Origin: Marinibacterium profundimaris
GTDB taxonomy: Bacteria > Pseudomonadota > Alphaproteobacteria > Rhodobacterales > Rhodobacteraceae
NCBI RefSeq assembly: GCF_002210095.1
Contig: NZ_AQQR01000011.1
Location: forward strand, 80,108-144,107
DNA length: 64,000 nt
Direction of reading: 5' to 3'
Shown here: piece after piece, positions 8,434-18,091 of the stretch
Numbering within the stretch: the first letter of the stretch is position 1
Layout of the letters: every line of letters starts with the position of its first letter
Program-made: the position numbers and the translations under genes
Notes under the pieces: generated by a model
Seen by the model: only the letters and a program-made list of their open reading frames with translations
Databases searched by the model: none
What the model was told of the DNA's origin: nothing

Positions 8434-8825
8434 CAGGAGACCTGCGCGACCCAATCGGCGAGGTTGTAGTATGTGGTCACGCGGGAGATCTTGCCGTCCT
8501 TGATGTCAAAGAACGACCCGGCCGGCAGGCGATAGGTCTGGCCCCTGGCCTCCGGCAGGCCCGCGTCGGTGGCAAGGTAGGTGCCGTTGACGATGTACTC
8601 GGCCGCGGCACGGGTGCCGCCCTCCGCCTCGAACACCACCATGTCGGTCAGCTCTTCGCGGTAGCAATGGCTCATATGTGCGCAGAACTCGGCGAACTTG
8701 ATCTTGCCGACACGGATGCGGCCCTCGTTGACGTGATGCGCCACGTCGGTGTCCAGGCAGGCCAGCATGGCCTCCGTGTCGCCGGCGTTGAAGGCCTCGA
8801 AATACTGCTTCACGATGTCGGACAT
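8433..8825 (-). CDS. SnoaL/NTF2-like (ketosteroid-isomerase fold) protein
   Basis: This 130-residue cone-fold protein starts MSDIVKQYFEAFNAGDTEAM, the usual beginning of SnoaL-like polyketide-cyclase-type proteins, and ends FDIKDGKISRVTTYYNLADW. The family includes isomerases, cyclases and non-enzymatic binding proteins, so no function is assigned. The ATG at 8825 overlaps the phosphatase gene by 16 bases. Confidence 0.8.
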   Translation of the reverse strand: MSDIVKQYFEAFNAGDTEAMLACLDTDVAHHVNEGRIRVGKIKFAEFCAHMSHCYREELTDMVVFEAEGGTRAAAEYIVNGTYLATDAGLPEARGQTYRLPAGSFFDIKDGKISRVTTYYNLADWVAQVS

Positions 8826-9283
8826 ATCGTCTCCTTGGGCGCGCCCCAGCGTTCGGTCAGCTTGCCGATGATCTGGTCGCGGGCCTTCCTGTATTGCGCC
8901 AGCTTGTCGGCGCGGGTTTCGCCCAGCCCCGTGGGGTCGAGGATCGGCCAGTATTCCACGTCGAGGTGGAAATACCGCGTCAGCTCCAGCGCCCGCCGCT
9001 GGCTTGCGGGCGACAGGGCAATCACCAGGTCGAAGGACGACAGGTCGTCGCCCCATTGCTCCATCTCGTCGAAAGAGCGCGACCGGTGCCGGGCCAGCTC
9101 CACGCCCATCTCCTCGCAGACGGCGACCGAGAATCCGTCGATCTCCATGTCGTTCTTCACCCCGACCGACTGGACATAGGTGCCTTCGCCATAAAACTTC
9201 TTCATCAGCCCCTCGGCCATCGGGGAGCGGACGGCATTGTGATCGCAACAGAACAGAACCGATTGGGGCAACGGTTCCGACAT
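8810..9283 (-). CDS. Low-molecular-weight protein tyrosine phosphatase / ArsC-like
   Basis: This 157-residue protein has the P-loop Cys13-x5-Arg19 (CDHNAVRS) at the N-terminus and the general-acid motif PILDPTG near the C-terminal third, which are the hallmarks of the LMW-PTP fold. The fold serves tyrosine phosphatases and thioredoxin-type arsenate reductases. No further redox cysteine pair is obvious, so phosphatase is favoured. It follows the UPF0262 gene with a five-base gap, as in other Rhodobacteraceae. Confidence 0.85.
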   Translation of the reverse strand: MSEPLPQSVLFCCDHNAVRSPMAEGLMKKFYGEGTYVQSVGVKNDMEIDGFSVAVCEEMGVELARHRSRSFDEMEQWGDDLSSFDLVIALSPASQRRALELTRYFHLDVEYWPILDPTGLGETRADKLAQYRKARDQIIGKLTERWGAPKETICPTS

Positions 9284-9288
9284 GGCCC

Positions 9289-9768
9289 TCAGCCCCCGAA
9301 ATGCAGGACGCAGATCAGGGTGAAGAGCCTGCGGGCCGTGTCGTCGTCGACCTCCACCTTGCCCTCCAGCCGTTCCCGCAGAACCCGGCTGCCCTCGTTG
9401 TGGATGCCGCGCCGGGCCATGTCGATCGTTTCGATCTGGCTGGGCGGCAGGGTCTTCACCGCGTCGAAGTAACTTTCGCAGATCTGGAAGTAATCCTTCA
9501 CCACCTGCCGGAACGGCCCGAGCGAGAGGTGGAATTCAGCCGCGCGTTCATCGTCGGTCGTATCGACCTCGAAAACCAGGCGCTTGTCGCGGATCGACAG
9601 GGTCACCCGGTAGGGGCCATCGGCCACGGGCCGTCCGTCGCGCGCGGGCAGGATGAACGTGTTGTCCTCGAGCAGGTCGTAGATCGCCACCTTGCGCTCC
9701 TGCTCGATCTCCGGCGTGGGCGGCGGCAGGGCGGAATCGTCCAGCGTGATCTCGGCGATATGGGACAT
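9289..9768 (-). CDS. UPF0262 family protein
   Basis: This 159-residue protein matches the alphaproteobacterial UPF0262 family, with DGPYRVTLSIRDKRLVFEV and the C-terminal stretch RRGIHNEGSRVLRERLEGK. The function is unknown. It is coupled to hisD (six-base gap), and this adjacency is conserved in the Rhodobacterales. Confidence 0.85.
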   Translation of the reverse strand: MSHIAEITLDDSALPPPTPEIEQERKVAIYDLLEDNTFILPARDGRPVADGPYRVTLSIRDKRLVFEVDTTDDERAAEFHLSLGPFRQVVKDYFQICESYFDAVKTLPPSQIETIDMARRGIHNEGSRVLRERLEGKVEVDDDTARRLFTLICVLHFGG

Positions 9769-9774
9769 CGGCGG

Positions 9775-11076
9775 TTACCTGTTCAACATGTCGAGCCGCG
9801 CGCGAACGGACAATCCGTGGGCTTCCAGGCTCTCGGACTGCGCAAGGCGCTCTGCGGAAGGTCCGATAGCACGGAGCGCCTCCGGAGTCATCCGCGCCAG
9901 CGTGGTGCGCTTGAGGAAATCCATGACCGACAGCCCCGAGGAGAAGCGCGCCGACCGCGCGGTGGGCAGAACGTGGTTCGGGCCGCCCACGTAGTCGCCG
10001 ATCGCCTCGGGCGTCCACTGACCCAGGAAGATCGCGCCGGCATGAATGCAATGCGGCGCCAGCGCCTCCGGATCCGCCACGCAGAGTTCGAGATGCTCAG
10101 GCGCGATGCGGTTCGACAGCTTCGCGGCTGTGGCCAGATCGGGCACGGTGATGACCGCGCCAAAGTCGCGCCAGGAGATGCCGGCGATGGTGCGGCGCTC
10201 CAGCGTTTCAAGCCGCTTGTCCACCGCTGCGGCCACCGCCTGGCCAAACGCGGCGTCGGTGGTGATCAGCAGCGATTGCGCGCTTTCGTCATGTTCAGCC
10301 TGGCTGAGCAGGTCGAGCGCGATCCAGTCCGGATCGTTGTCGCCATCGGCGATCACCAGGATCTCGGACGGTCCCGCGATCATATCGATGCCGACCTTGC
10401 CGAAGACCCGCCGTTTCGCGGCGGCGACAAAGGCGTTGCCCGGCCCGGTGATCTTGTCCACGGGGGGAATGGTTTCGGTGCCATAGGCCAGCGCGGCGAT
10501 CGCCTGCGCGCCGCCGATGCGATAGATCTCGTCCACCCCCGCCAGCCGCGCGGCCAGCAGGACCAGCGGGTTCACCTCACCCCCCGGGGTGGGCACGGTA
10601 ATCGCCAGCCGCTCCACGCCCGCCACCTTGGCCGGGATCGCGTTCATCAGGACCGACGACGGATAGCTTGCCAGCCCGCCCGGGACGTAGAGGCCGGCGG
10701 CCGAGACCGGAGACCAGCGCCAGCCCAGCGTGGCTCCGGCGGGATCGGTCCAGCTGGCATCCTCGGGCATCTGCCGGTCGTGGTAGGCGCGGATGCGCGC
10801 GGCGGCCTGATCCAGAGCGGCGCGGTCCTCGGCGCCGACTTTCTCGATCTGCGCGTCGACCTCCTGCGCTGTGAACGCCAGCGTGTCGGGCGTCAACGTC
10901 AGGCGGTCGAACTTCTCGGTCAGGGCCACCAGCGCCGCGTCGCCTTCGGCACGCACACGCGCGATGATGCCCGCGACGATGTCGTCGACATCCGCGCTGT
11001 CCTCGCGCTTGGCGGCCAGCAGCGTGGCAAAGGATGCTTCGAACTCCGGATCGGCGCTGTTGAGAAAGACCGGCAT
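9775..11076 (-). CDS. hisD: Histidinol dehydrogenase
   Basis: This 433-residue enzyme catalyses the last two steps of histidine synthesis, from L-histidinol via histidinal to histidine, with two NAD and a zinc ion. Family signatures include DKITGPGNAFVAAAKR, GPSEILVIAD and the C-terminal APEHLEL. The ATG at 11076 gives the usual family length and has GAGGAA upstream; the open frame continues to 11199 with no similarity. No other his gene is nearby, which is normal for this group. Confidence 0.96.
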   Translation of the reverse strand: MPVFLNSADPEFEASFATLLAAKREDSADVDDIVAGIIARVRAEGDAALVALTEKFDRLTLTPDTLAFTAQEVDAQIEKVGAEDRAALDQAAARIRAYHDRQMPEDASWTDPAGATLGWRWSPVSAAGLYVPGGLASYPSSVLMNAIPAKVAGVERLAITVPTPGGEVNPLVLLAARLAGVDEIYRIGGAQAIAALAYGTETIPPVDKITGPGNAFVAAAKRRVFGKVGIDMIAGPSEILVIADGDNDPDWIALDLLSQAEHDESAQSLLITTDAAFGQAVAAAVDKRLETLERRTIAGISWRDFGAVITVPDLATAAKLSNRIAPEHLELCVADPEALAPHCIHAGAIFLGQWTPEAIGDYVGGPNHVLPTARSARFSSGLSVMDFLKRTTLARMTPEALRAIGPSAERLAQSESLEAHGLSVRARLDMLNR

Positions 11077-11187
11077 GACATGTTCCTCGATTGATCCGCC
11101 GCACATAGCGGGACGCCGGGGCAGGCTCAAGATCTGCGCCCGTGCGACGAAAGCATCAGCGCGATGGGCATTCGGGCCGCGCGGACC

Positions 11188-11233
11188 AAATTTCTTCAAG
11201 AGAAATTTGCCAAGATTTTCCGGGAAAATCTTG
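11188..11233. repeat. Tandem pair of AT-rich perfect hairpins
   Basis: AAATTTCT-TCAAG-AGAAATTT (11188-11208) is followed after two bases by CAAGATTTTC-CGG-GAAAATCTTG (11211-11233). Both are perfect inverted repeats and strikingly AT-rich in this GC-rich region. They begin 12 bases after the stop codon of the minus-strand DUF2948 gene, so they may terminate or stabilise its transcript. From memory, similar paired motifs are dispersed in roseobacter genomes. Confidence 0.6.
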
Positions 11234-11244
11234 TTGCGCCCGGC

Positions 11245-11724
11245 TCAGGCGTCGTGATCGGGGATCTTGCCCGAGGGCGCCTCGTAGGGCCGGGTCACAT
11301 CGCGCAGCGTGACATCCAGCGCCTCGACCTCCAGCCGGATGCCGCCGTCACCGGCCAGCGTCAGCACCACGTGGCCGGTGCCGTCCTCGGCCGGCTCGAA
11401 GGTCACCGACAGCAGCGACAGGATCACGTCCTTGTCCGCCCGGTCGATCCCCTGCGAGGCCACGCGCAGCACGTTCTCGACGCTCAGCACCGATTGCACC
11501 CGTTCGACGGGTCGGTTGCGGGCCTTGGCGTTCGGCGCGTCCTCCCAGCGGAAGCGGTTGAGCAGGATGGCGAACTGGCGCGCCTTGGGGCGCCAGGCCA
11601 TCTCGGTGATCGGAAAGACCGCGTCCTGCACCAGCGCGGCCAGGACACCGAGATCCTCGTCATCCAGCGCACCAAGATAAAGCGGCGCCTCGCCTCCGTC
11701 CTCGAACCGCGCGTCCTCAGTCAT
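11245..11724 (-). CDS. DUF2948 family protein
   Basis: This 159-residue protein matches DUF2948, an alphaproteobacterial family of unknown function. Characteristic stretches are ALDDEDLGVLAALVQDAV and RFRWEDAP. It is translationally coupled to murA (TGATG overlap) and is followed by the paired hairpins. No catalytic residues or membrane segments are apparent. Confidence 0.82.
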   Translation of the reverse strand: MTEDARFEDGGEAPLYLGALDDEDLGVLAALVQDAVFPITEMAWRPKARQFAILLNRFRWEDAPNAKARNRPVERVQSVLSVENVLRVASQGIDRADKDVILSLLSVTFEPAEDGTGHVVLTLAGDGGIRLEVEALDVTLRDVTRPYEAPSGKIPDHDA

Positions 11725-12989
11725 CAGCCCGGCACCCGTTCGATGATCGCACCCACGGCGCGCAGCTTTTCCTCGACCTGCTCATAGCCGCGGTCCAGGT
11801 GATAGACCCGGCTGACCGTGGTGTCGCCCTCGGCCGCGAGCCCCGCGAGGATCAGCGAGACCGAGGCGCGCAGATCCGTCGCCATGACCGGAGCCCCCTT
11901 CAGCTTGGACACGCCCGTGACCTTCGCGGTGCCGCCCTGCACGTCGATCCGCGCGCCCATGCGCATCAGCTCGGGCGCATGCATGAAGCGGTTCTCGAAG
12001 ATCTTCTCTTCCAGCACGCTCACCCCTTCGGCCGTCGTCAGCAGCGCCATCATCTGCGCCTGCAGGTCGGTCGGGAAGCCCGGGAAGGGCGCGGTGGTCA
12101 CGTCCACCGCGTGGATGCCGTTGCCATTTCGGCTGACCTTGATGCCCTTGTCGGTGTCGGTGACCGTCACGCCGGCTTCTTCAAGCTTCTCGATGAAGGC
12201 CGTCAGCAGGTCCTGCCGGCCGCCCAGCAGCTCCACCTCGCCGCCGGCAATGGCCGGGGCCAGCATGTAGGTGCCCAGTTCGATCCGGTCGGTCACCACC
12301 TGGTGCGTCGCGCCCGACAGGCGCTCGACCCCCTGGATGGTGATCGTGTCGGTGCCCTCGCCGTCGATCTGCGCCCCCATGCGGCGCAGGCACTGGGCCA
12401 GGTCGACGATCTCGGGCTCGCGCGCGGCGTTTTTCAGAACGGTCGTGCCCTTCGCCAGCGTCGCGGCCATCAGCGCGTTCTCGGTCGCACCCACGGAGAC
12501 GAAGGGGAATTCGAACACCGCCCCTTTCAGCCCGCCCGGGGCCTTGGCATGGACATAGCCGTCACGCAGCTCCAGCTCGGCGCCCAGCGCCTCCAGCGCC
12601 TTGAGATGCAGGTCCACGGGCCGCGCGCCGATCGCGCAGCCGCCCGGCAGAGACACCACGGCCGCCCCGGCGCGCGCCAGCATCGGCCCCAGCACGAGGA
12701 TCGAGGCGCGCATCTTGCGGACGATGTCGTAATCCGCCGTGAGGTTCGACAGGTCATGGCTCGACATCGCCAGCACCTTGCCCTCGTTCAGGGTCGACAC
12801 CTCGGCGCCCAGCGATTGCAGCAGCGTCGTCATGGTGCGGATGTCCGACAGCCGCGGCGCATTGGTCAGCGTCAGCGGCTCGTCCGACAGCAGGGTCGCG
12901 GGCATCAGCGTCAGGCAGGCGTTCTTGGCGCCTGCGATCGGGATCTGCCCGTTCAGCGGGCCATTGCCCGTCACGATAATGGAATCCAT
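11724..12989 (-). CDS. murA: UDP-N-acetylglucosamine 1-carboxyvinyltransferase
   Basis: This 421-residue enzyme performs the first committed step of peptidoglycan synthesis, transferring enolpyruvate from PEP to UDP-GlcNAc in the cytoplasm. Lys22 and Asn23 (IAGAKNA) and the fosfomycin-target Cys118 in [14 protein letters not shown] are present. The ATG at 12989 begins the usual [15 protein letters not shown]-terminus; upstream codons in the same frame are non-conserved. Confidence 0.96.
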   Translation of the reverse strand: MDSIIVTGNGPLNGQIPIAGAKNACLTLMPATLLSDEPLTLTNAPRLSDIRTMTTLLQSLGAEVSTLNEGKVLAMSSHDLSNLTADYDIVRKMRASILVLGPMLARAGAAVVSLPGGCAIGARPVDLHLKALEALGAELELRDGYVHAKAPGGLKGAVFEFPFVSVGATENALMAATLAKGTTVLKNAAREPEIVDLAQCLRRMGAQIDGEGTDTITIQGVERLSGATHQVVTDRIELGTYMLAPAIAGGEVELLGGRQDLLTAFIEKLEEAGVTVTDTDKGIKVSRNGNGIHAVDVTTAPFPGFPTDLQAQMMALLTTAEGVSVLEEKIFENRFMHAPELMRMGARIDVQGGTAKVTGVSKLKGAPVMATDLRASVSLILAGLAAEGDTTVSRVYHLDRGYEQVEEKLRAVGAIIERVPG

Positions 12990-12996
12990 ACCTGTC

Positions 12997-13179
12997 TCAG
13001 TCCTCGTTCCCGGCCTCTTCGGGCGTTTCACCTGTCCCGTGCTTCGGTGCGGAGGAAGTTGATCGGGCGCGCGCCTGTGCCTTGCGCCGGGCCATGTTGG
13101 CCTTCAGCGCGGCTTTCAGCCGGTCTTCCCGAGTCGTCGCCTGTTTTGCCCCGCCCGACGGGCTTTTCTTATCCGTCAT
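12997..13179 (-). CDS. Small basic hypothetical protein upstream of murA
   Basis: This 60-residue protein starts [39 protein letters not shown]. It has a lysine/arginine-rich helix followed by a polar tail, with no cysteines or hydrophobic segments. It ends seven bases before murA. Comparable small basic proteins are often annotated beside murA in related genomes, but no function is known. Confidence 0.65.
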   Translation of the reverse strand: MTDKKSPSGGAKQATTREDRLKAALKANMARRKAQARARSTSSAPKHGTGETPEEAGNED

Positions 13180-13262
13180 GCCCCTGTCTATCGCAGCATG
13201 AAAAACACGTCCAGATAGCCCTTGCGCCCCCCGGAATTTGCAATTAGAGACCCGCCCACGGC

Positions 13263-13337
<75 letters not shown>

Positions 13338-13746
13338 TCTCTCCTGAAATCATCGTTTTCGGCAGTTTGACGGCGACTTTCCCATTAAGCCGCGCGTTTC
13401 GCCGATCTGTCGCGGCCCCTGGGCCGCAACAGGCGGATCCCTGCCGCCCGGGCCGAATCCCGGCCCGGGCGTTCGGCGTGATTCTCTCGCGCGGGTCAGC
13501 GGCGGAACCGCACCGCCCGACGCGCAAAGACCCCCGGGCAATGAACCGGACCGCTCCGCCCGAGGCTGGTGGGTCCTCGCGGTTCGGGCGAAGTAGAGCA
13601 ATGGGGCCTGCCCTTCCCCGCCCCGGCTCCGGCCATGCTTGCAGGGAACAAGGTCTGGACGGCAGGTTGATCGGGCGCTAGCGGGTCGCGATCGCCCCGG
13701 GCGCCGTGCCGGGAACGCAAGGTTGGGTCATGACGGAGGGTCTGAC
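13338..13746. other. 409-base stretch without a supported gene
   Basis: Open frames crossing this region run through the tRNA or have non-coding composition. The only structure seen is a nine-pair hairpin, GCCCGGGCC (13446-13454) with GGCCCGGGC (13462-13470), which might end the tRNA transcript although it lacks a T-tract. The right end carries the ribosome site of the methyltransferase gene. Confidence 0.5.
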
Positions 13747-14361
13747 ATGAACAAGGTGATACCGGACCCTGAGGATACGCGGGACGTCTATGAGCGCCAG
13801 GCGGCGCTTTACGATGCCGCGCGGTCGCGGGCATTGTTCGAGGCAAAGTGGCTGGCGCGCTTCACCGCAAGCCTGCCACCGGGCGGGCGCGTGCTGGACC
13901 TGGGCTGCGGCAGTGGCGAGCCGATCGCGCGGTGGTTCATCGCCGAGGGCTTCACCGTCACCGGCGTCGATTTCGCCCGCGCCATGCTGGACATCGCCCG
14001 GGGCCGCTGGCCCGAGGGCGACTGGCGCGAGGCCGACATGCGGCAGCTGGAGCTGGGCGAGACCTTTGACGGGATCATCGCCTGGGACAGCTTCTTCCAC
14101 CTGCGCCCCGAGGAACAGGCCGATTGCATCGCCCGGATCGCGGCGCATCTGGAACCGGGTGGCGCGTTTCTCACCACGGTCGGTCATCGCGCCGGGTCCG
14201 AGGCGGGGACCGTGGGCAATGAGCCGGTCTATCACGCCTCGCTCTCGCCCGCCGGATATGCGCAATGCCTGGAAGAGAACGGCATGCGGCTGACCGGTTT
14301 CATGGCCCGCGATCCAGAAACACAGGATCACAGCGTGCTGATGGCCCGCAAGGACGGCTGA
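13747..14361 (+). CDS. Class I SAM-dependent methyltransferase
   Basis: This 204-residue protein has the SAM-binding motif VLDLGCGSGEP at about residues 49-59, followed by the acidic strand-2 end VTGVDFA and the IIAWDSFFHL segment, as in UbiE/Tam-like methyltransferases. The ATG at 13747 has ACGGAGGG about six bases upstream; the open frame to 13639 adds GC-rich residues without similarity. The methyl acceptor is unknown. Confidence 0.85.
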   Translation: MNKVIPDPEDTRDVYERQAALYDAARSRALFEAKWLARFTASLPPGGRVLDLGCGSGEPIARWFIAEGFTVTGVDFARAMLDIARGRWPEGDWREADMRQLELGETFDGIIAWDSFFHLRPEEQADCIARIAAHLEPGGAFLTTVGHRAGSEAGTVGNEPVYHASLSPAGYAQCLEENGMRLTGFMARDPETQDHSVLMARKDG

Positions 14362-14485
14362 TCCGGCTCCCGCCCTGGCCGCGCCCTGTGGCCCCCGGGG
14401 ATTGCCACGCCCCTGCCCCGCCGCTAGGCCATGACCGCGCCGCGCAATCCGGCGGCGCGTGGATGACGCCCGGAGGATGCGCCCC

Positions 14486-14938
14486 GTGACCAAGCTCTAC
14501 ATCGATGCTGATGCCTGCCCGGTGAAGGCCGAGGCCGAGCGCGTGGCCACACGGCTGAAGGTCGAGATGCTGCTGGTCTGCAACGGCGGGCTGCGGCCCT
14601 CGCAGAACCCGCTGGTCAGGCTGATCATCGTCGATGAAGGCGCGGACGAGGCGGATCGATGGATTGCCGACCAGTGCGGGCCGGGCGATGTGGTGGTGAC
14701 TTCGGACCTGCCGCTGGCGGACCGCTGCCTGAAGGCCGGGGCGCAGGTGCTTCAGCACAACGGCGAGGCTTTGAGCATCGCCAACATCGGCCCGCGCCTG
14801 GCGACGCGGGACCTGATGCAGGACATCCGCGCCTCAGACCCGTTCCACCAGGGCGGCGGGCGCGCGTTTTCCAAGGCGGACAGGTCGCGCTTCCTGCAGG
14901 CGCTGGACCGGGCCCTGAGCGCCGCATTGCGCGGCTGA
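14486..14938 (+). CDS. UPF0178 (YaiI/YqxD) family protein
   Basis: This 150-residue protein starts at GTG, with the family-typical [13 protein letters not shown] immediately after it and GGAGG nine bases upstream. E. coli YaiI is 152 residues. The conserved aspartates ([19 protein letters not shown]) suggest a PIN/NYN-like nuclease fold, but no activity is established. The C-terminal motif [22 protein letters not shown] is conserved in the family. Confidence 0.88.
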   Translation: MTKLYIDADACPVKAEAERVATRLKVEMLLVCNGGLRPSQNPLVRLIIVDEGADEADRWIADQCGPGDVVVTSDLPLADRCLKAGAQVLQHNGEALSIANIGPRLATRDLMQDIRASDPFHQGGGRAFSKADRSRFLQALDRALSAALRG

Positions 14939-15025
14939 GCGCAGGGCCGACGGTTCAGGGGCGGACGCCCGGCCGATCCGCGTCAGGGCGATCCCGGCTG
15001 TCTCGGGCCCCGCCGACACCCACGA

Positions 15026-16030
15026 TCACAGCGGGAAGTGGCACCGCACCCGGTGTCCGCCGCCGGTGTCGAACTCCTCGGGCAGGACCGACCGGCAGAT
15101 CGCCTTGGCCGCCCGGCAGCGCGGGGCAAAGCTGCACCCGGACGGCAGGGCGCGCAGATCGGGGGGCGTGCCGGGGATGGCGCCCAGCGGCTTGCCCTTC
15201 TCCTGCTCGGCCACGGTCGAGGCGAGCATCCCCTTGGTATAGTGATGTTTCGGGTCCAGCAGCACGTCGCGGACCGAGCCGTATTCGACCAGCCGGCCGG
15301 CGTACATCACCGCCACCTTGTCGGCGATCTGCGCCGCCACGCCCAGGTCATGGGTGACAAAGATCACCGACATGCCCAGCTCTTTCTGCAGCCGTCGCAG
15401 CAGCACCAGCACCTGAATCTGGACCGAGGCATCGAGCGCCGTGGTCGGTTCGTCCGCCAGCAGCAGGCTGGGGTTGCAGGACAGCGCCACCGCGATCATC
15501 GCCCGCTGGCGCAGCCCGCCCGATAGCTCGTGCGGATAGGCCTTCAGCCGCCGTTCCGGCGACGGCACGCGGACCAGTTCCAGCAGCTCCAGCGCACGTT
15601 TCATCGCGGCCTCCTGCGGGATGCCCTCGTGCAGGCGCACCGTCTCGGCGATCTGCTCGCCCACGGTATAAAGCGGGTCCAGCGCGGTCATCGGCTCCTG
15701 GAAGATCATCGACACGGTGGAGCCACGCAGCTTGCGCATCTGCCGCTCCGGGACGGACTGGATATCGTGGCCGTCGACTTCCATCGTGCCCTCGATCACC
15801 GTGCGTTTCGGCGGATGCAGCCGCATGAGCGCGCGCATCATCACCGACTTGCCCGACCCGCTTTCGCCGATCACGCACATGACTTCGCCGCGCTTGAGCT
15901 CGAAGTTGATGCCGTTGACGGCGCTGACGGATTCCTCGCGGCTGACGAAGGTGACCTTCAGATCCTCGACCCGCACCAGCGGGCCCGTGGTGGCGCCGGG
16001 GGCGGGTTTGGCGGGGGACATGTCGTTCAT
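15026..16030 (-). CDS. Peptide-type ABC transporter ATP-binding protein (DppD/OppD-like)
   Basis: This 334-residue ATPase has Walker A GESGSGKS, signature LSGGLRQR, Walker B LLLADEP and the C-terminal oligopeptide-transporter cysteine motif GCSFAPRC. It would energise uptake of peptides, amides or other small solutes across the inner membrane with the next three genes. It is the last gene of the operon dppB-C-F-D (minus strand). The matching binding protein is not in this operon; the closest candidate is at 33672-35264. Confidence 0.92.
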   Translation of the reverse strand: MNDMSPAKPAPGATTGPLVRVEDLKVTFVSREESVSAVNGINFELKRGEVMCVIGESGSGKSVMMRALMRLHPPKRTVIEGTMEVDGHDIQSVPERQMRKLRGSTVSMIFQEPMTALDPLYTVGEQIAETVRLHEGIPQEAAMKRALELLELVRVPSPERRLKAYPHELSGGLRQRAMIAVALSCNPSLLLADEPTTALDASVQIQVLVLLRRLQKELGMSVIFVTHDLGVAAQIADKVAVMYAGRLVEYGSVRDVLLDPKHHYTKGMLASTVAEQEKGKPLGAIPGTPPDLRALPSGCSFAPRCRAAKAICRSVLPEEFDTGGGHRVRCHFPL

Positions 16031-16033
16031 GGA

Positions 16034-17161
16034 TCAGGCCTCCATCGGCGCGGGGGCGGCCGCGCTGCGCTTGAGCAGCTCCGCCTGGGTCGGCGCCTTC
16101 GAATGGCCGGAGTTCGGCTGGGCCATGAAACAGGCCGTCAGATGTTGGTCGCGCCCGGCGCGCAGGGTGTCGCCCAGCTCCGGCATCTTCGATGAACAGA
16201 TCTCTTCGGCGAAGGGGCAGCGCGGGTGAAAGCGGCAGCCCGAGGGCGGGTTCACCGGGTTCGGCGGATCGCCCGCCAGCGGCGCCTGTTCGACCCGGTC
16301 GTCGGGATGCATCGACAGCTGACAGTCCAGCAGCGCCCTGGTGTAGGGATGACGCGGATCGGCATAGATCCGGTCCACCGGCCCGATCTCGACCACCTGG
16401 CCCAGGTACATGACCAGCACCCGGTCCGAGATGTAATGCACCACGTGCAGGTCATGGCTGATGAAGACATAGGTCAGGTCCAGCTGTGCCTTCAGCGCGT
16501 TGAGCAGGTTCAGAACCTGCGCCTCGACCGACTTGTCCAGAGCCGAAACGGCCTCGTCCAGGATCAGCATCCGGGGATCCAGCGCAAGCGCACGGGCGAT
16601 GTTTACCCGCTGCTTCTGCCCGCCCGACAGCTCGTGCGGATAACGCGCGCCAAAAAGAGAGGGCCGCAGCCCAACCTTCTCGAGGATGTCGCGCGCGATC
16701 TCGCGCGCTTTCTTCTTCGAGATGCCCGGCTGTTTCGAGGGACCGTAGGCCACCGAATCCTCGACCGTCAGCCGGGGATTGAGCGAAGAATAGCTGTCCT
16801 GGAACACCATCTGCATCGACCGGCGCAGGTCCTGCAGGGGCATCCCCTGGTAGGTGCCCACCGAGAGACCGTCGAGGATGATCTCGCCTTCGTCCTTGTC
16901 CATCAGGTGCATCAGCAGTCGCGCCAGCGTGGACTTGCCGCAGCCGGATTCGCCCACTACGCCCAGCGTCTCTCCCTTCATGACCGAGAACGATACGCCG
17001 TCCACCGCCTTCACCTCGGCCACCTGACGGTTCAACAGGCCGGCGTGGATCGGGAAGTGCTTCTTGACGTCTCGGGCGATAAGCATCGGCTGGGCGGGGC
17101 CGCCGGTATCGCGGGGATGGGGGTCGCGGACATGGGGTTCGGGTTTCTTCGGGTGTTCCAT
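16034..17161 (-). CDS. Peptide-type ABC transporter ATP-binding protein (DppF/OppF-like)
   Basis: This 375-residue partner ATPase has Walker A GESGCGKS, signature LSGGQKQR, Walker B LILDEA and the C-terminal GCRFHPRCPFAEEIC. The ATG at 17161 begins a proline-rich leader before the conserved LIARDVKKHFP; the longer open frame upstream is an overlap with the permease gene in another frame. It is three bases upstream of the DppD-like gene. Confidence 0.92.
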   Translation of the reverse strand: MEHPKKPEPHVRDPHPRDTGGPAQPMLIARDVKKHFPIHAGLLNRQVAEVKAVDGVSFSVMKGETLGVVGESGCGKSTLARLLMHLMDKDEGEIILDGLSVGTYQGMPLQDLRRSMQMVFQDSYSSLNPRLTVEDSVAYGPSKQPGISKKKAREIARDILEKVGLRPSLFGARYPHELSGGQKQRVNIARALALDPRMLILDEAVSALDKSVEAQVLNLLNALKAQLDLTYVFISHDLHVVHYISDRVLVMYLGQVVEIGPVDRIYADPRHPYTRALLDCQLSMHPDDRVEQAPLAGDPPNPVNPPSGCRFHPRCPFAEEICSSKMPELGDTLRAGRDQHLTACFMAQPNSGHSKAPTQAELLKRSAAAPAPMEA

Positions 17162-17181
17162 GGCTTGGCCTTTCCGGGGGC

Positions 17182-18084
17182 TCAGGACTTCACGTCCATC
17201 GCGACGCGCAACCCGTCGCTGACGATGTTGAAGGCGATCGAGGTGATCAGTATGGCGATGCCGGGAATGGCGCAGACCAGCGGCTGGACCCAGATTGACT
17301 GGCGCAGGGTCGACAGCATCAGGCCCCAGTCCGGCGTTGGCGGCGAGACGCCCAGCCCGAGGAACGACAGCCCCGAGGCCAACAGGATCGAGGCCGAGAC
17401 CAGCGTCGAGGCATAGACCAGCACCGGCGAGATCACGGTGATCAGCACGTGATCCTTCAGGATCGAGAAGGTCGAGGCGCCCGACGCCCGGGCGGCATCG
17501 ACGAAATCCATCGTCCGCACCTGGCTCGCCGCCGTCTCCGCCACCCGGCAGAGCGGCGGGATGAAGACGATGGTCAGCGAGGCGAGCTGGTTCTGAAGTC
17601 CACCGCCCAGCGAGCCCGAGATCGCCACCGCCAGCAGGACCGACGGGAAGGCAAAGAAGACGTCCATCGTCCGCATGATGATCATGTTGACCCGGCCGCC
17701 GTAATAGCCCGCGATGATGCCGAAGAGCCCGCCGATCAGCGTGCCGAAGGCCACCGGCAGGATCCCCATCGCCAGCGAGGTGCGGCCGCCGTAGAGGATC
17801 CGGCTGAGGATATCGCGGCCCTGCTCGTCGGTGCCAAGGAGGTACTCCTTGTAGCCCACCGGTTTGAGACGGTTCGCCATCGAGCTCTTCTCGGGATCGA
17901 AGGGCGCCAGCCAAGGGGCAAACACGGCCGAAAGGACGATCAGCACGATCAGCACGAGGCAGAACAGCGTGACGTAATCGTATTTCAGCCGGTTCCAGAC
18001 AGAGGCCCAATAGCCACGGACGACGGCCTGCGGCAGGTCGGCTTCCTGGTTGAGGGTGATCGGGTCGGAGGTTGCGTCGGTCAT
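17182..18084 (-). CDS. Peptide-type ABC transporter permease (DppC-like)
   Basis: This 300-residue inner-membrane permease has an amino-terminal membrane segment (VTLFCLVLIVLIVLSAVF), the DppC-type periplasmic motif HLLGTDEQGRD-like (YLLGTDEQGRDILSR), and the ATPase-contacting EAA loop (DAARASGASTFSIL). It pairs with the DppB-like permease seven bases upstream. Confidence 0.92.
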   Translation of the reverse strand: MTDATSDPITLNQEADLPQAVVRGYWASVWNRLKYDYVTLFCLVLIVLIVLSAVFAPWLAPFDPEKSSMANRLKPVGYKEYLLGTDEQGRDILSRILYGGRTSLAMGILPVAFGTLIGGLFGIIAGYYGGRVNMIIMRTMDVFFAFPSVLLAVAISGSLGGGLQNQLASLTIVFIPPLCRVAETAASQVRTMDFVDAARASGASTFSILKDHVLITVISPVLVYASTLVSASILLASGLSFLGLGVSPPTPDWGLMLSTLRQSIWVQPLVCAIPGIAILITSIAFNIVSDGLRVAMDVKS

Positions 18085-18091
18085 GGGTTCC

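Noticed and set aside
11799..13247. 482-codon plus-strand open frame opposite murA
   Set aside because: Histidine/arginine-rich shadow of murA with no independent start signal or similarity.
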